Positions 1 through 5,851 of a stretch of DNA of 7,052 nt are shown in pieces (position 1 is the first letter of the stretch; each line of letters opens with the position of its first letter). Where the stretch lies: NCBI GenBank assembly GCA_905192625.1, contig CAJJLI010000103.1, positions 1-7,052 of the forward strand, in the 5' to 3' direction. Origin of the DNA: an uncultured Clostridium sp. (GTDB lineage: Bacteria; Bacillota; Clostridia; Lachnospirales; Lachnospiraceae). Under the pieces are notes generated by a model. The model was not told where the DNA came from, made no database searches, and saw only the letters and a program-made list of their open reading frames with translations. A program made the translations under genes and the position numbers.

Positions 1-66
1 ATGATCTCCATGATTCCGAAGTCCGTCACGACACCGATCGCCATGGGCGTGTCCTCGCCGCCGATG
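1..66 (+). other. GC-rich foreign patch with an LrgB-like reading frame
   Basis: This segment is about 60% G+C, against roughly one third for the rest of the window. Read from base 1 on the plus strand it gives MISMIPKSVTTPIAMGVSS, and about 20 of 23 codons end in G or C. PKSVTTPIAM is the conserved signature of LrgB/CidB/YohK membrane proteins, which are linked to murein hydrolase control and metabolite export. After about base 57 the resemblance ends and the frame soon stops (TAG at 85-87), so no whole gene is present. The bases directly abut the broken ABC exporter gene on the other strand. The LrgB match rests on about 15 residues and is from memory. The patch may be an assembly chimera or a small real insertion. 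Confidence 0.55.
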
Positions 67-510
67 CATAATAACTCCAGAGATTAGCATAATTGGTGCT
101 CTAAAAATTGAACGAACGCCAGGTGTAATTGCGTTCTGAATGACAGTTACATCAGAAGTTAATCTCGTAATCAGGGATGGGGTTGTAAAATGATCCATGT
201 TAGAGAATGCAAAGGATTGTATTTTTACATATTCAGCATCTCGAATTTCAGCGGCAAAACCATTACCAAATTTCGAAAAGTTATTGCTGCAACCTCTTCC
301 GAAAATGAAAGAAAATATGGATAATAATAAAATTATAAACCCAATTTTAAAGATATAATGATAGTCTTTGTTGCCAACACCAATATCAATGATTTTTGAC
401 ATAAGGGTTGGTATCATTATTTCAAAAACGGCTTCTAAAACACAGCAAAAATATCCGATACACCACTCTTTTTTGTAGTTTTTTGTGTACTTGAAAAATT
501 GTTTGAGCAT
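67..510 (-). CDS. ABC exporter (multidrug type), N-terminal part of transmembrane domain, 3' end lost
   Basis: Translating the minus strand from ATG 510-508 gives MLKQFFKYTKNYKKEW and then 148 residues typical of the first transmembrane domain of heterodimeric ABC exporters (LmrC/BmrC-like). Visible hallmarks are IMIPTLMSKIIDIGV, a hydrophobic helix near residues 65-80, FTTPSLITRLTSDV near 119-132, and RAPIMLISGVIM ending at residue 148. The ATPase half is not in the window. A Shine-Dalgarno GGAG lies about 7 nt upstream of the ATG. The frame stays open to base 1, but residues after 148 are arginine- and histidine-rich and do not fit the family. They come from the GC-rich patch at 1-66, so the homologous part ends at about 67. 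Partners of such half-transporters are usually encoded next to them. The substrate cannot be told. The gene is either truly broken or interrupted by an assembly join. Confidence 0.8.
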
Positions 511-612
511 AATTTGTCTCCATTCATGTCATGCTGCCCGGCGTATTATGTTTTGGATTAAATACGGACAAAAAAGTGTAGATTTTAATTACATTAGAAT
601 TAAAAAGAACAT

Positions 613-626
613 TGTAAGCGCTTACA
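613..626. promoter_or_regulatory. Catabolite-responsive element (cre), probable CcpA operator
   Basis: TGTAAGCGCTTACA is a perfect 14-bp palindrome that fits the cre consensus (TGWAANCGNTNWCA) bound by CcpA and related LacI-family regulators in Firmicutes. It begins about 2 bp downstream of the transcription start predicted from the leftward promoter at 635-663. Binding there would be expected to block initiation or early elongation of the ABC exporter transcript. It lies about 150 bp upstream of the rightward pilus promoter, so an effect on that promoter is less likely. A non-CcpA LacI-type repressor could also use this site. Confidence 0.7.
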
Positions 627-634
627 TTAATTTC

Positions 635-663
635 ATTATAGTTCTTGTAATCTAAAAAATCAA
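635..663 (-). promoter_or_regulatory. Sigma-A-type promoter for the ABC exporter gene
   Basis: On the minus strand, a -35 box TTGATT (663..658) and a -10 box TATAAT (640..635) are separated by exactly 17 bp. The predicted start is near 628, leaving an untranslated leader of about 117 nt before the ATG at 510. The cre palindrome at 613-626 sits directly over the start of the transcript. This placement also argues against any gene on this strand between 524 and 730. Confidence 0.65.
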
Positions 664-775
664 TAAATAGGACTAATTTTATAGATTTTGTATGTTTTAT
701 GTTAACTTGAACCTGCAATTTAAAATTCATCGGAAAAGTACTAATAAAACAATATATTCTAACATTAGAAACGGA

Positions 776-803
776 TTGACAAAATTTAGTAACACGTTAT
801 AAT
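776..803 (+). promoter_or_regulatory. Sigma-A-type promoter for the pilus operon
   Basis: TTGACA (776-781) and TATAAT (798-803) are perfect consensus boxes separated by 16 bp. The start is predicted near 810. No gene lies between it and pilB, so the transcript would carry a leader of about 318 nt before the pilB ATG at 1128. This is the only strong rightward promoter I see upstream of the operon. Confidence 0.7.
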
Positions 804-809
804 AAAAGT

Positions 810-1117
810 AGTAATAATTTACTATTCTAAAAAACTAAAGTACTATAATGTGAGTAGGAATGGGAACGATCGTAAAGCACATGATATCAGTAAAATTAAT
901 GATGGCATGATGAAATAAGTATATAACGAAAGAAGACAAGGAAGTATTATGACAAGCTAGTTTTGTAGCAACTAAAATAAGTGAAGGCTTACGTTAGTTG
1001 CATTTATTTTCTACTAATAAGTAAAAAAAAGTGTATTTCATACAAAATACAACAGTAATATCTTTTGAATTTGCATAGGAATGTTAGTTTAAGTAATTTA
1101 TAGTAAGTGAATAGAAT
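810..1117 (+). other. Long structured 5' leader of the pilus operon
   Basis: This stretch of about 300 nt has no convincing gene. It holds a hairpin followed by a T-rich run (968-1010) and a second hairpin at 1032-1051 (TGTATTT / AAATACA around a 6-nt loop). It also contains coding-like fragments in two frames that are broken by a frameshift and a stop. The length and the structures suggest post-initiation control of the operon. I compared it by eye with the c-di-GMP-I and c-di-GMP-II riboswitches, which often precede clostridial pilus genes, and did not find their conserved cores. Confidence 0.4.
968..1010 (+). terminator. Terminator- or attenuator-like hairpin in the pilB leader
   Basis: GCAACTAA (968-975) pairs with TTAGTTGC (994-1001). 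Inside, TAAG (978-981) pairs with CTTA (988-991) around loop TGAAGG, and the stem is followed by ATTTATTTT. The stem is moderate in G+C and the T-run is interrupted, so termination would be partial. An alternative fold pairs AAAATAA (974-980) with TTATTTT (1004-1010), with GTAG (965-968) on CTAC (1011-1014) flanking it. That fold would break the first stem and consume the T-rich run, an arrangement typical of attenuators. Confidence 0.35.
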
Positions 1118-1121
1118 GGAG
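1118..1121 (+). promoter_or_regulatory. Ribosome binding site that fixes the pilB start
   Basis: GGAG lies 6 nt before ATG 1128. Upstream in-frame candidates (GTG 1107 and ATG 1116) have no Shine-Dalgarno in front of them, and this site overlaps the ATG at 1116. Start 1128 is therefore preferred. Confidence 0.6.
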
Positions 1122-1127
1122 TATGGC

Positions 1128-2825
1128 ATGGACTTTAGTAGCAACCGAAAACGTATGGGAGACATGCTTGTTGAAGAGAGAGTAATTACAGACGAACAAT
1201 TAAATTATGCTCTTAAAGAACAGAAAAAAAGGAAATTAAAAATCGGTGAAACTTTAGTTGATTTAGGATTTATCGATGAACTAACCATTGTTAAGGTTTT
1301 GGAAAAACAACTAAAAGTAGAACGGATTCAGCTAGCGAGTATCGTTATTGATCCTGAGATTTTAAAATTGGTAAGTGAGCAAATCCTTCGCAAATACATG
1401 GTTATGCCTTTTGAATTTCATAAAAGTAATCCGAATGTTCTTCGAGTTGCGATGGCTGACCCTCTTGATATAATCGCAATTGATGATATTGCAATAATTA
1501 CGAATTTAAAGATTGAGCCAACCGTTGCTACGCCAAAAGAAATTGCGACGGCCATTGATAAATATTATGGAAATGCAGAAGCAAAAGCGGTGGCGGAACG
1601 CTATACCAAAGAGAAGGAAACCCAAAATAAAGGAAAAGAAGACGAGACGGTTTATGATGATGTTAATAATTCGCCAATCGTTTTATTAGTAAAAGCCATC
1701 ATAGAACAAGCAGTGAGACAACGAGCAAGTGATATACATATAGAGCCATTTGATCATACGATTCGCGTTCGGTATCGTGTGGATGGCATCTTATCAGAAG
1801 TTATGAATTATGAAATTAATCTATTACCAGCAGTGGTGGCAAGAATTAAAATCATTGGAGATATGGATATTTCAGAAAAAAGAAAGCCACAAGATGGTCG
1901 CATAACAATCATTGTAGATCGCGAGGAGTTTGATATTCGTGTATCGATTTTACCAACGGTGTATGGTGAGAAAATCGTTATGCGTATTACTTCAAAAAAG
2001 GGATTAACAAAGGCAAAAAAAGAATTGGGATTTTCAGATGAAGAAATGCAAAAATTTGATTTAATTTTAAAGCATCCCCACGGAATGATATTAGTAACAG
2101 GTCCCACAGGAAGTGGTAAGTCAACTACATTATATACTGCATTAAGTGAGTTAAATACTAGTGAGGTTAATATAATTACCGTAGAAGATCCAGTGGAAGC
2201 GAACATAGATGGAATTAATCAGGTTCAGGTGAACCCAAAAGCAGAGATGACTTTTGCAACTGCTCTTCGTTCTATTTTACGACAGGATCCAGACATTATT
2301 ATGATTGGTGAGATTCGAGATCTTGAAACGGCGGAGATTGCGGTTAGAGCGTCCATTACAGGGCATCTGGTTGTTAGTACACTGCACACCAACAGTGCAG
2401 CAAGTACAATTACAAGATTGGTAGATATGGGAATTGAGCCATATCTGATTGCAGATGCTACCGTTGGAGTCATTGCGCAACGCTTGGTAAGGCGGCTTTG
2501 TCCATCCTGTAAAAAAATACATATCACCGAGGAACTTGAATATGAACTACTGGGTGTAGATAAAAATGATGAGCTTACAATATATGAACCATGTGGTTGC
2601 CATATTTGCAATGGAACCGGATACTTTGGTCGAATTGGTTTGTATGAAATTATGCCAATAAGTTCAAGAATTAAAGAGATAATCAGTCGCAATGGAAGTG
2701 CAAATCAAATTAGAGATATAGCATTGGAAGAGGGCATGAATACATTGCAAATGAGCGCAAGGAAGCTTGTGTTAGAAGGAATCACCTCGGTGGATGAAAT
2801 GAAGAAGATAGCGTTTGATCAATAG
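1128..2825 (+). CDS. pilB: Type IV pilus extension ATPase PilB (GspE/PulE family)
   Basis: This cytoplasmic hexameric ATPase powers pilus assembly at the PilC platform. From the chosen ATG the protein has 565 residues, the usual PilB length. Residues 9-61 hold two repeats of the MshEN type (RMGDML... and KIGETL...), the N-terminal domain that binds cyclic di-GMP in some relatives. The catalytic core follows: ASDIHIEP near 200, Walker A GPTGSGKST at 325-333, Asp box VEDPVE near 350, Walker B DPDIIMIGEIRD at 387-398 and His box HLVVSTLHT at 413-421. A zinc tetracysteine site is formed by CPSC (458-461) and CGCHIC (489-494). That zinc site separates PilB/GspE from PilT. It is the first gene of the operon and lies 22 bp before pilT. 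GspE of a type II secretion system is the alternative, but pilT and the pilin next door favour T4P. An annotation starting at GTG 1107 would add seven residues. Confidence 0.95.
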   Translation: MDFSSNRKRMGDMLVEERVITDEQLNYALKEQKKRKLKIGETLVDLGFIDELTIVKVLEKQLKVERIQLASIVIDPEILKLVSEQILRKYMVMPFEFHKSNPNVLRVAMADPLDIIAIDDIAIITNLKIEPTVATPKEIATAIDKYYGNAEAKAVAERYTKEKETQNKGKEDETVYDDVNNSPIVLLVKAIIEQAVRQRASDIHIEPFDHTIRVRYRVDGILSEVMNYEINLLPAVVARIKIIGDMDISEKRKPQDGRITIIVDREEFDIRVSILPTVYGEKIVMRITSKKGLTKAKKELGFSDEEMQKFDLILKHPHGMILVTGPTGSGKSTTLYTALSELNTSEVNIITVEDPVEANIDGINQVQVNPKAEMTFATALRSILRQDPDIIMIGEIRDLETAEIAVRASITGHLVVSTLHTNSAASTITRLVDMGIEPYLIADATVGVIAQRLVRRLCPSCKKIHITEELEYELLGVDKNDELTIYEPCGCHICNGTGYFGRIGLYEIMPISSRIKEIISRNGSANQIRDIALEEGMNTLQMSARKLVLEGITSVDEMKKIAFDQ

Positions 2826-2847
2826 CTTCTAGAAGTGGAGAGTTGTT

Positions 2848-3903
2848 ATGTTTACAATAGAGGAATTACTTTTATTGGCAAAAGAAAAAGGTGCATCTGA
2901 CTTACATATCACGGTTGGAATTCCACCAAAATGTAGGGTTCATGGGACCTTGATAAATCTAGGTTTGGAAAAATTATTACCAAAAGATACGGACTTGATC
3001 ATCCAACCGATGTTGTCTGAGTATAGCAAGCAGAGGTTAGAAAAAAACGGAGAAGTAGATTTTTCCTATTCCATTCCCAATCTAGGAAGATACCGAGTGA
3101 ATGTATTCAAACAAAGAGGCTCCTATGCAGCTGCAATTCGTTTGGTAGGAACTAGCATACCAGCACCTAATCAATTGGGAATACCAGATTCCGTTCTTGA
3201 ACTAACCAAAAGAAAGAGAGGGCTGGTTTTGGTAACAGGCCCTACTGGAAGCGGTAAATCAACCACCCTAGCTTCCTTAATTGATTTGATCAATAGCAAT
3301 AGTAATTTACATATTATTACCCTAGAGGATCCCATTGAGTATTTGCATCAGCATAAAAAATCCATCGTAAACCAGAGGGAAATCGGGCTTGATACCTTTT
3401 CATACCAAGATGCATTAAGAGCTGCACTAAGAGAAGACCCAGATGTTATTTTAGTTGGTGAAATGAGAGATTTAGAGACCATAGCGATAGCGATTACGGC
3501 GGCAGAAACAGGACATCTCGTGTTTTCTACCTTACATACCATCGGTGCTGCAAATACAGTAGACCGAATTATTGATGTGTTTCCACCCCATCAACAGCAA
3601 CAGATTCGCATTCAGCTCGCTTCTGTTTTAGAAGCAGTGGTATCCCAACAACTAATCCCATCTTCGGATGGTGCAGGTAGAGTGGCCGCTTTTGAAGTAA
3701 TGCATGCAAATTCAGCAATTCGAAATCTTATAAGAGAAGCTAAGGCACATCAAATCACAACCATCATCCAAACCAATAGAAAGTTAGGGATGCAAACGAT
3801 GGATGAGGCAATATACAACTTATATATCAATAAAAAGATCGATGCAGAACAGGCGATACATTTTGCACAAGATCAAATGGCGATAGAGAGGCGATTATTT
3901 TAA
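2848..3903 (+). CDS. pilT: Type IV pilus retraction ATPase PilT
   Basis: This cytoplasmic hexameric ATPase depolymerises the pilus, giving retraction and twitching. The 351-residue length is normal for PilT. Motifs visible: ASDLHITVG at 16-24, Walker A GPTGSGKST at 131-139, Asp box LEDPIEY near 160, Walker B DPDVILVGEMRD at 197-208 and His box HLVFSTLHT at 223-231. The PilT-specific AIRNLIRE motif at 290-297 is needed for retraction in studied homologues. There is no tetracysteine zinc site, unlike PilB. GGAG lies 7 nt before the ATG. The gene follows pilB by 22 bp and precedes pilC by 49 bp, so the three are almost surely co-transcribed. All key residues are present, which argues for a functional retraction motor. 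Confidence 0.95.
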   Translation: MFTIEELLLLAKEKGASDLHITVGIPPKCRVHGTLINLGLEKLLPKDTDLIIQPMLSEYSKQRLEKNGEVDFSYSIPNLGRYRVNVFKQRGSYAAAIRLVGTSIPAPNQLGIPDSVLELTKRKRGLVLVTGPTGSGKSTTLASLIDLINSNSNLHIITLEDPIEYLHQHKKSIVNQREIGLDTFSYQDALRAALREDPDVILVGEMRDLETIAIAITAAETGHLVFSTLHTIGAANTVDRIIDVFPPHQQQQIRIQLASVLEAVVSQQLIPSSDGAGRVAAFEVMHANSAIRNLIREAKAHQITTIIQTNRKLGMQTMDEAIYNLYINKKIDAEQAIHFAQDQMAIERRLF

Positions 3904-3952
3904 AGTATAAGTCTCAAAGTTTCTTTGTTGAAATAAAATATGGAGGAGTGTA

Positions 3953-5167
3953 ATGAACAGTTATTCTTATCTGGTCATTGATAAACAGGGAAAAGAGAAA
4001 AAGGGAACGATGGATGCAGCCAATGAAGACATTGTGAAAGCGTTTCTAAAAGCCGAGGGGAATTTACTTATCTCTATTTCACCCCAGAATATATTTACTA
4101 AGGACATTCAAATTAATCTAGGCAATCCAATTAAACCAAGGGATTTAAGCGTATTTTGTAGACAGTTTGTAAGTATTTTATCTGCTGGCGTGTCCATAAT
4201 CAATGCACTGGATATGTTAAGCGAGCAAACGGAAAATAAAGTCTTATCAAAAGCCATCAAAAATGTACAGACATCAGTGGAAAAAGGCGAAACCTTAGCA
4301 GATGCCATGATAGCGGAGAAAAAGATTTTTCCAAGACTTCTTATACATATGGTAGAGGCAGGAGAGGCCTCTGGTGATTTAGAAACAGTTTTTGAGCGTA
4401 TGGCAGAACATTTTGAAAAGGATACGAAACTTAAGGCGCAAGTTAAGAAAGCCATGATTTACCCAATGGTTGTAGGCTGCGTTGCAATCATAGTGATATT
4501 TGTCATGATGCTTGTGGTAATACCGAATTTTGTTGGAATCTTTCAGGATATGAATATGGAATTGCCTGCTATGACTCGTATGGTAATCGGGATGAGTGAT
4601 TTTGTTAAAGGAAAATGGTTTCTCATTCTACTTGTAATTGCGTTTGCAGTGTTTGGATTTTACCTTACGAAGAAATCAGATACCGGCAAGTTTTTCTTAG
4701 GAAAACTTGCACTAAAGCTACCGCTGTTTGGAAAAATCATTACCAAATCAAACTCTTCTAGATTTGCTAGAACCTTAAGTACTTTATTGACTGCGGGAAT
4801 ACCAATGATTGAAGCCTTAGATATTACAGCAAAGACACTGGATAATGTAATAGCAAAGCAGGTGCTATTTACTGCAAAAGATGATGTAATCAAAGGGTTT
4901 CCTTTATCCAATCCCATTAGAGTGTCAGGAGTTTTTCCACCGATGGTTTGCCAAATGATCAAAATAGGAGAAGAGTCGGGAAATCTTGAAAGTATGCTAG
5001 AGAAACTTGCAGATTACTACGACGAAGAAGTTAAAATTGCCACGGAATCCTTAACGGCGGTATTAGAACCCATGATTATCGTAGTACTAGCTCTGGTTGT
5101 TGGCGTACTTATTATGGCGATTATGCAACCGATGATGTCAATGTATACTGGCTTGGATAATTTGTAG
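3953..5167 (+). CDS. pilC: Type IV pilus inner-membrane platform protein PilC (GspF family)
   Basis: This polytopic membrane protein couples the PilB and PilT motors to the growing pilus. The length of 404 residues is standard. Two repeated cytoplasmic GspF domains are visible, one starting near residue 62 (PRDLSVFCRQFVSILSAGV) and one near 267 (NSSRFARTLSTLLTAGIPM). Each has the family pattern of FxR, LLxAG and a later GE(A/E)SG(D/N)LE. Three membrane segments appear at about 168-197, 222-238 and 374-391, the usual PilC topology. GGAGG at 3942-3946 is about 6 nt before the ATG. The 49-bp gap from pilT has no terminator. After the stop come 107 bp to pilA that contain a hairpin (5194-5239). 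Confidence 0.95.
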   Translation: MNSYSYLVIDKQGKEKKGTMDAANEDIVKAFLKAEGNLLISISPQNIFTKDIQINLGNPIKPRDLSVFCRQFVSILSAGVSIINALDMLSEQTENKVLSKAIKNVQTSVEKGETLADAMIAEKKIFPRLLIHMVEAGEASGDLETVFERMAEHFEKDTKLKAQVKKAMIYPMVVGCVAIIVIFVMMLVVIPNFVGIFQDMNMELPAMTRMVIGMSDFVKGKWFLILLVIAFAVFGFYLTKKSDTGKFFLGKLALKLPLFGKIITKSNSSRFARTLSTLLTAGIPMIEALDITAKTLDNVIAKQVLFTAKDDVIKGFPLSNPIRVSGVFPPMVCQMIKIGEESGNLESMLEKLADYYDEEVKIATESLTAVLEPMIIVVLALVVGVLIMAIMQPMMSMYTGLDNL

Positions 5168-5193
5168 TTTAGAAATAATAACAAAGGTAATCT

Positions 5194-5239
5194 TTACTGT
5201 TAAGTTAATGGCAGAACAGCGTGCGATAACTTACAGTAA
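5194..5239 (+). other. Long hairpin between pilC and pilA
   Basis: TTACTGTTAAGTT (5194-5206) pairs with AACTTACAGTAA (5228-5239): 12 base pairs with one bulged T, around a 21-nt loop. No T-run follows directly, so this is not a standard terminator. It could be an RNase processing or stabilising element that lets the pilin message accumulate apart from the upstream ATPase genes. No convincing promoter lies between it and pilA. Confidence 0.4.
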
Positions 5240-5260
5240 TAATTATAAATTAAATTTTTA

Positions 5261-5266
5261 AAGGAG
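5261..5266 (+). promoter_or_regulatory. Ribosome binding site that fixes the pilA start
   Basis: AAGGAG ends 8 nt before ATG 5275. An upstream in-frame TTG at 5269 would leave only 2 nt, too short for initiation, so the prepilin starts at 5275. Confidence 0.8.
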
Positions 5267-5274
5267 AATTGTAT

Positions 5275-5742
5275 ATGAAAAAAGAAGATGTAAAAGTAAA
5301 GAAGTTAAATAACAAAGGATTTTCACTAGTTGAGATTATTATTGTAATTGCCATTATGGCAGTGCTTGCAGGGGCACTTGCACCACAGTTGATTAAGTAC
5401 ATTGATAAGTCGAGAAAAGCAGCGGATATTCAGACTGCACAGACAATTGCCATGGCGGCAAATACAGCATTAGCTGATGAGGCAGGATATGCTACTGCAA
5501 ATAATACTAAATTATCGGATTGTTATAACTCTAGTGGTACAAATGCATTTCAAGATAAGATAAAGGAGATACTTGGGGGAACATCAGGAGTGAAACCAAA
5601 GAGTAAAGAGTATGCAGACTTCCTTATTACATACAGCGCGGGTAAGGGGATTGAAATTTATGCAACTAACGAAGTTTCAGCAACACCAACGCCGGTATTA
5701 GCTGATCAATTATATCCTGAACTAGGAGATAAATTTAAATAA
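5275..5742 (+). CDS. pilA: Type IV prepilin, major-pilin type
   Basis: This is the structural subunit of the pilus. It has 155 residues from ATG 5275. A basic 15-residue leader ends in NNKG, and the prepilin peptidase cut is predicted between G15 and F16 (codon 5320). The mature N-terminus is FSLVEIIIVIAIMAVLAGAL, with the conserved Glu at position +5 that is needed for assembly and a hydrophobic alpha1 helix. The mature protein is about 140 residues, a small pilin. The globular part is not obviously conserved. It has a single cysteine (DCYNSS), so no disulfide-bonded D-loop within one subunit, and a Thr/Pro-containing stretch (SATPTPVL) near the C-terminus. A strong Shine-Dalgarno, its own upstream leader with a hairpin and another hairpin downstream fit high expression. 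It could be a minor pilin, but it is the only pilin gene in view and is placed where major pilins usually sit. Confidence 0.9.
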   Translation: MKKEDVKVKKLNNKGFSLVEIIIVIAIMAVLAGALAPQLIKYIDKSRKAADIQTAQTIAMAANTALADEAGYATANNTKLSDCYNSSGTNAFQDKIKEILGGTSGVKPKSKEYADFLITYSAGKGIEIYATNEVSATPTPVLADQLYPELGDKFK

Positions 5743-5766
5743 TATTACTTATACATATTTATGATA

Positions 5767-5807
5767 CTCTAATCCCAAGTACTACAATAAGGTATGCGGG
5801 ATTGGAG
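5767..5807 (+). other. Hairpin between pilA and pilD with a Shine-Dalgarno in its right arm
   Basis: CTCTAATCCC (5767-5776) pairs with GGGATTGGAG (5798-5807): 10 pairs including one G-T. A short inner helix GTAC/GTAT (5779-5782 / 5792-5795) closes a 9-nt loop. No T-run follows, so it is not a standard terminator. It lies 24 nt after the pilA stop and could protect the pilin message 3' end or reduce read-through into pilD. Confidence 0.45.
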
Positions 5808-5810
5808 GAG
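5804..5810 (+). promoter_or_regulatory. Orphan Shine-Dalgarno-like site without a start codon
   Basis: GGAGGAG is near-perfect, yet no ATG, GTG or TTG lies 4-12 nt downstream; the following bases are TTTAAAATAAACATC. pilD has its own site (AAGGA, 5841-5845). The left GGAG half is also the right arm of the hairpin at 5767-5807. Confidence 0.4.
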
Positions 5811-5851
5811 TTTAAAATAAACATCATAATAAAAATACGAAAGGATAATCC

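Noticed and set aside
1..87. Short plus-strand ORF starting at base 1
   Set aside because: It is only 28 codons, crosses the composition break and stops inside the ABC gene. It is treated as a fragment, not a gene.
524..730. 68-codon open frame on the minus strand
   Set aside because: It has no Shine-Dalgarno, no family resemblance and AT-driven composition, and it runs over the leftward promoter and the cre site.
844..849. Second TATAAT as an alternative -10 box
   Set aside because: No acceptable -35 box lies 16-18 bp upstream; the promoter at 776-803 is far better.
850..960. c-di-GMP-I or c-di-GMP-II riboswitch upstream of the pilus operon
   Set aside because: GATCGTAAAGC near 868-878 only loosely recalls GACGCAAAGC. 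The partner GCAAACC segment and receptor are missing, and the class II core is also not seen.
1107..1127. GTG 1107 as the pilB start
   Set aside because: There is no ribosome binding site upstream; ATG 1128 has GGAG at a 6-nt spacing and fits the family N-terminus.
1808..2692. Minus-strand open frames inside pilB, and similar ones inside pilT, pilC and pilM
   Set aside because: They are antisense shadows of strongly conserved coding sequence, with no ribosome binding sites or recognisable domains.
5209..5224. Sigma-54-like promoter ahead of pilA (TGGCAG...GTGC)
   Set aside because: The GG to GC spacing is 11 bp, not the required 10, and the -12 element is poor; the bases lie in the loop of the 5194-5239 hairpin.
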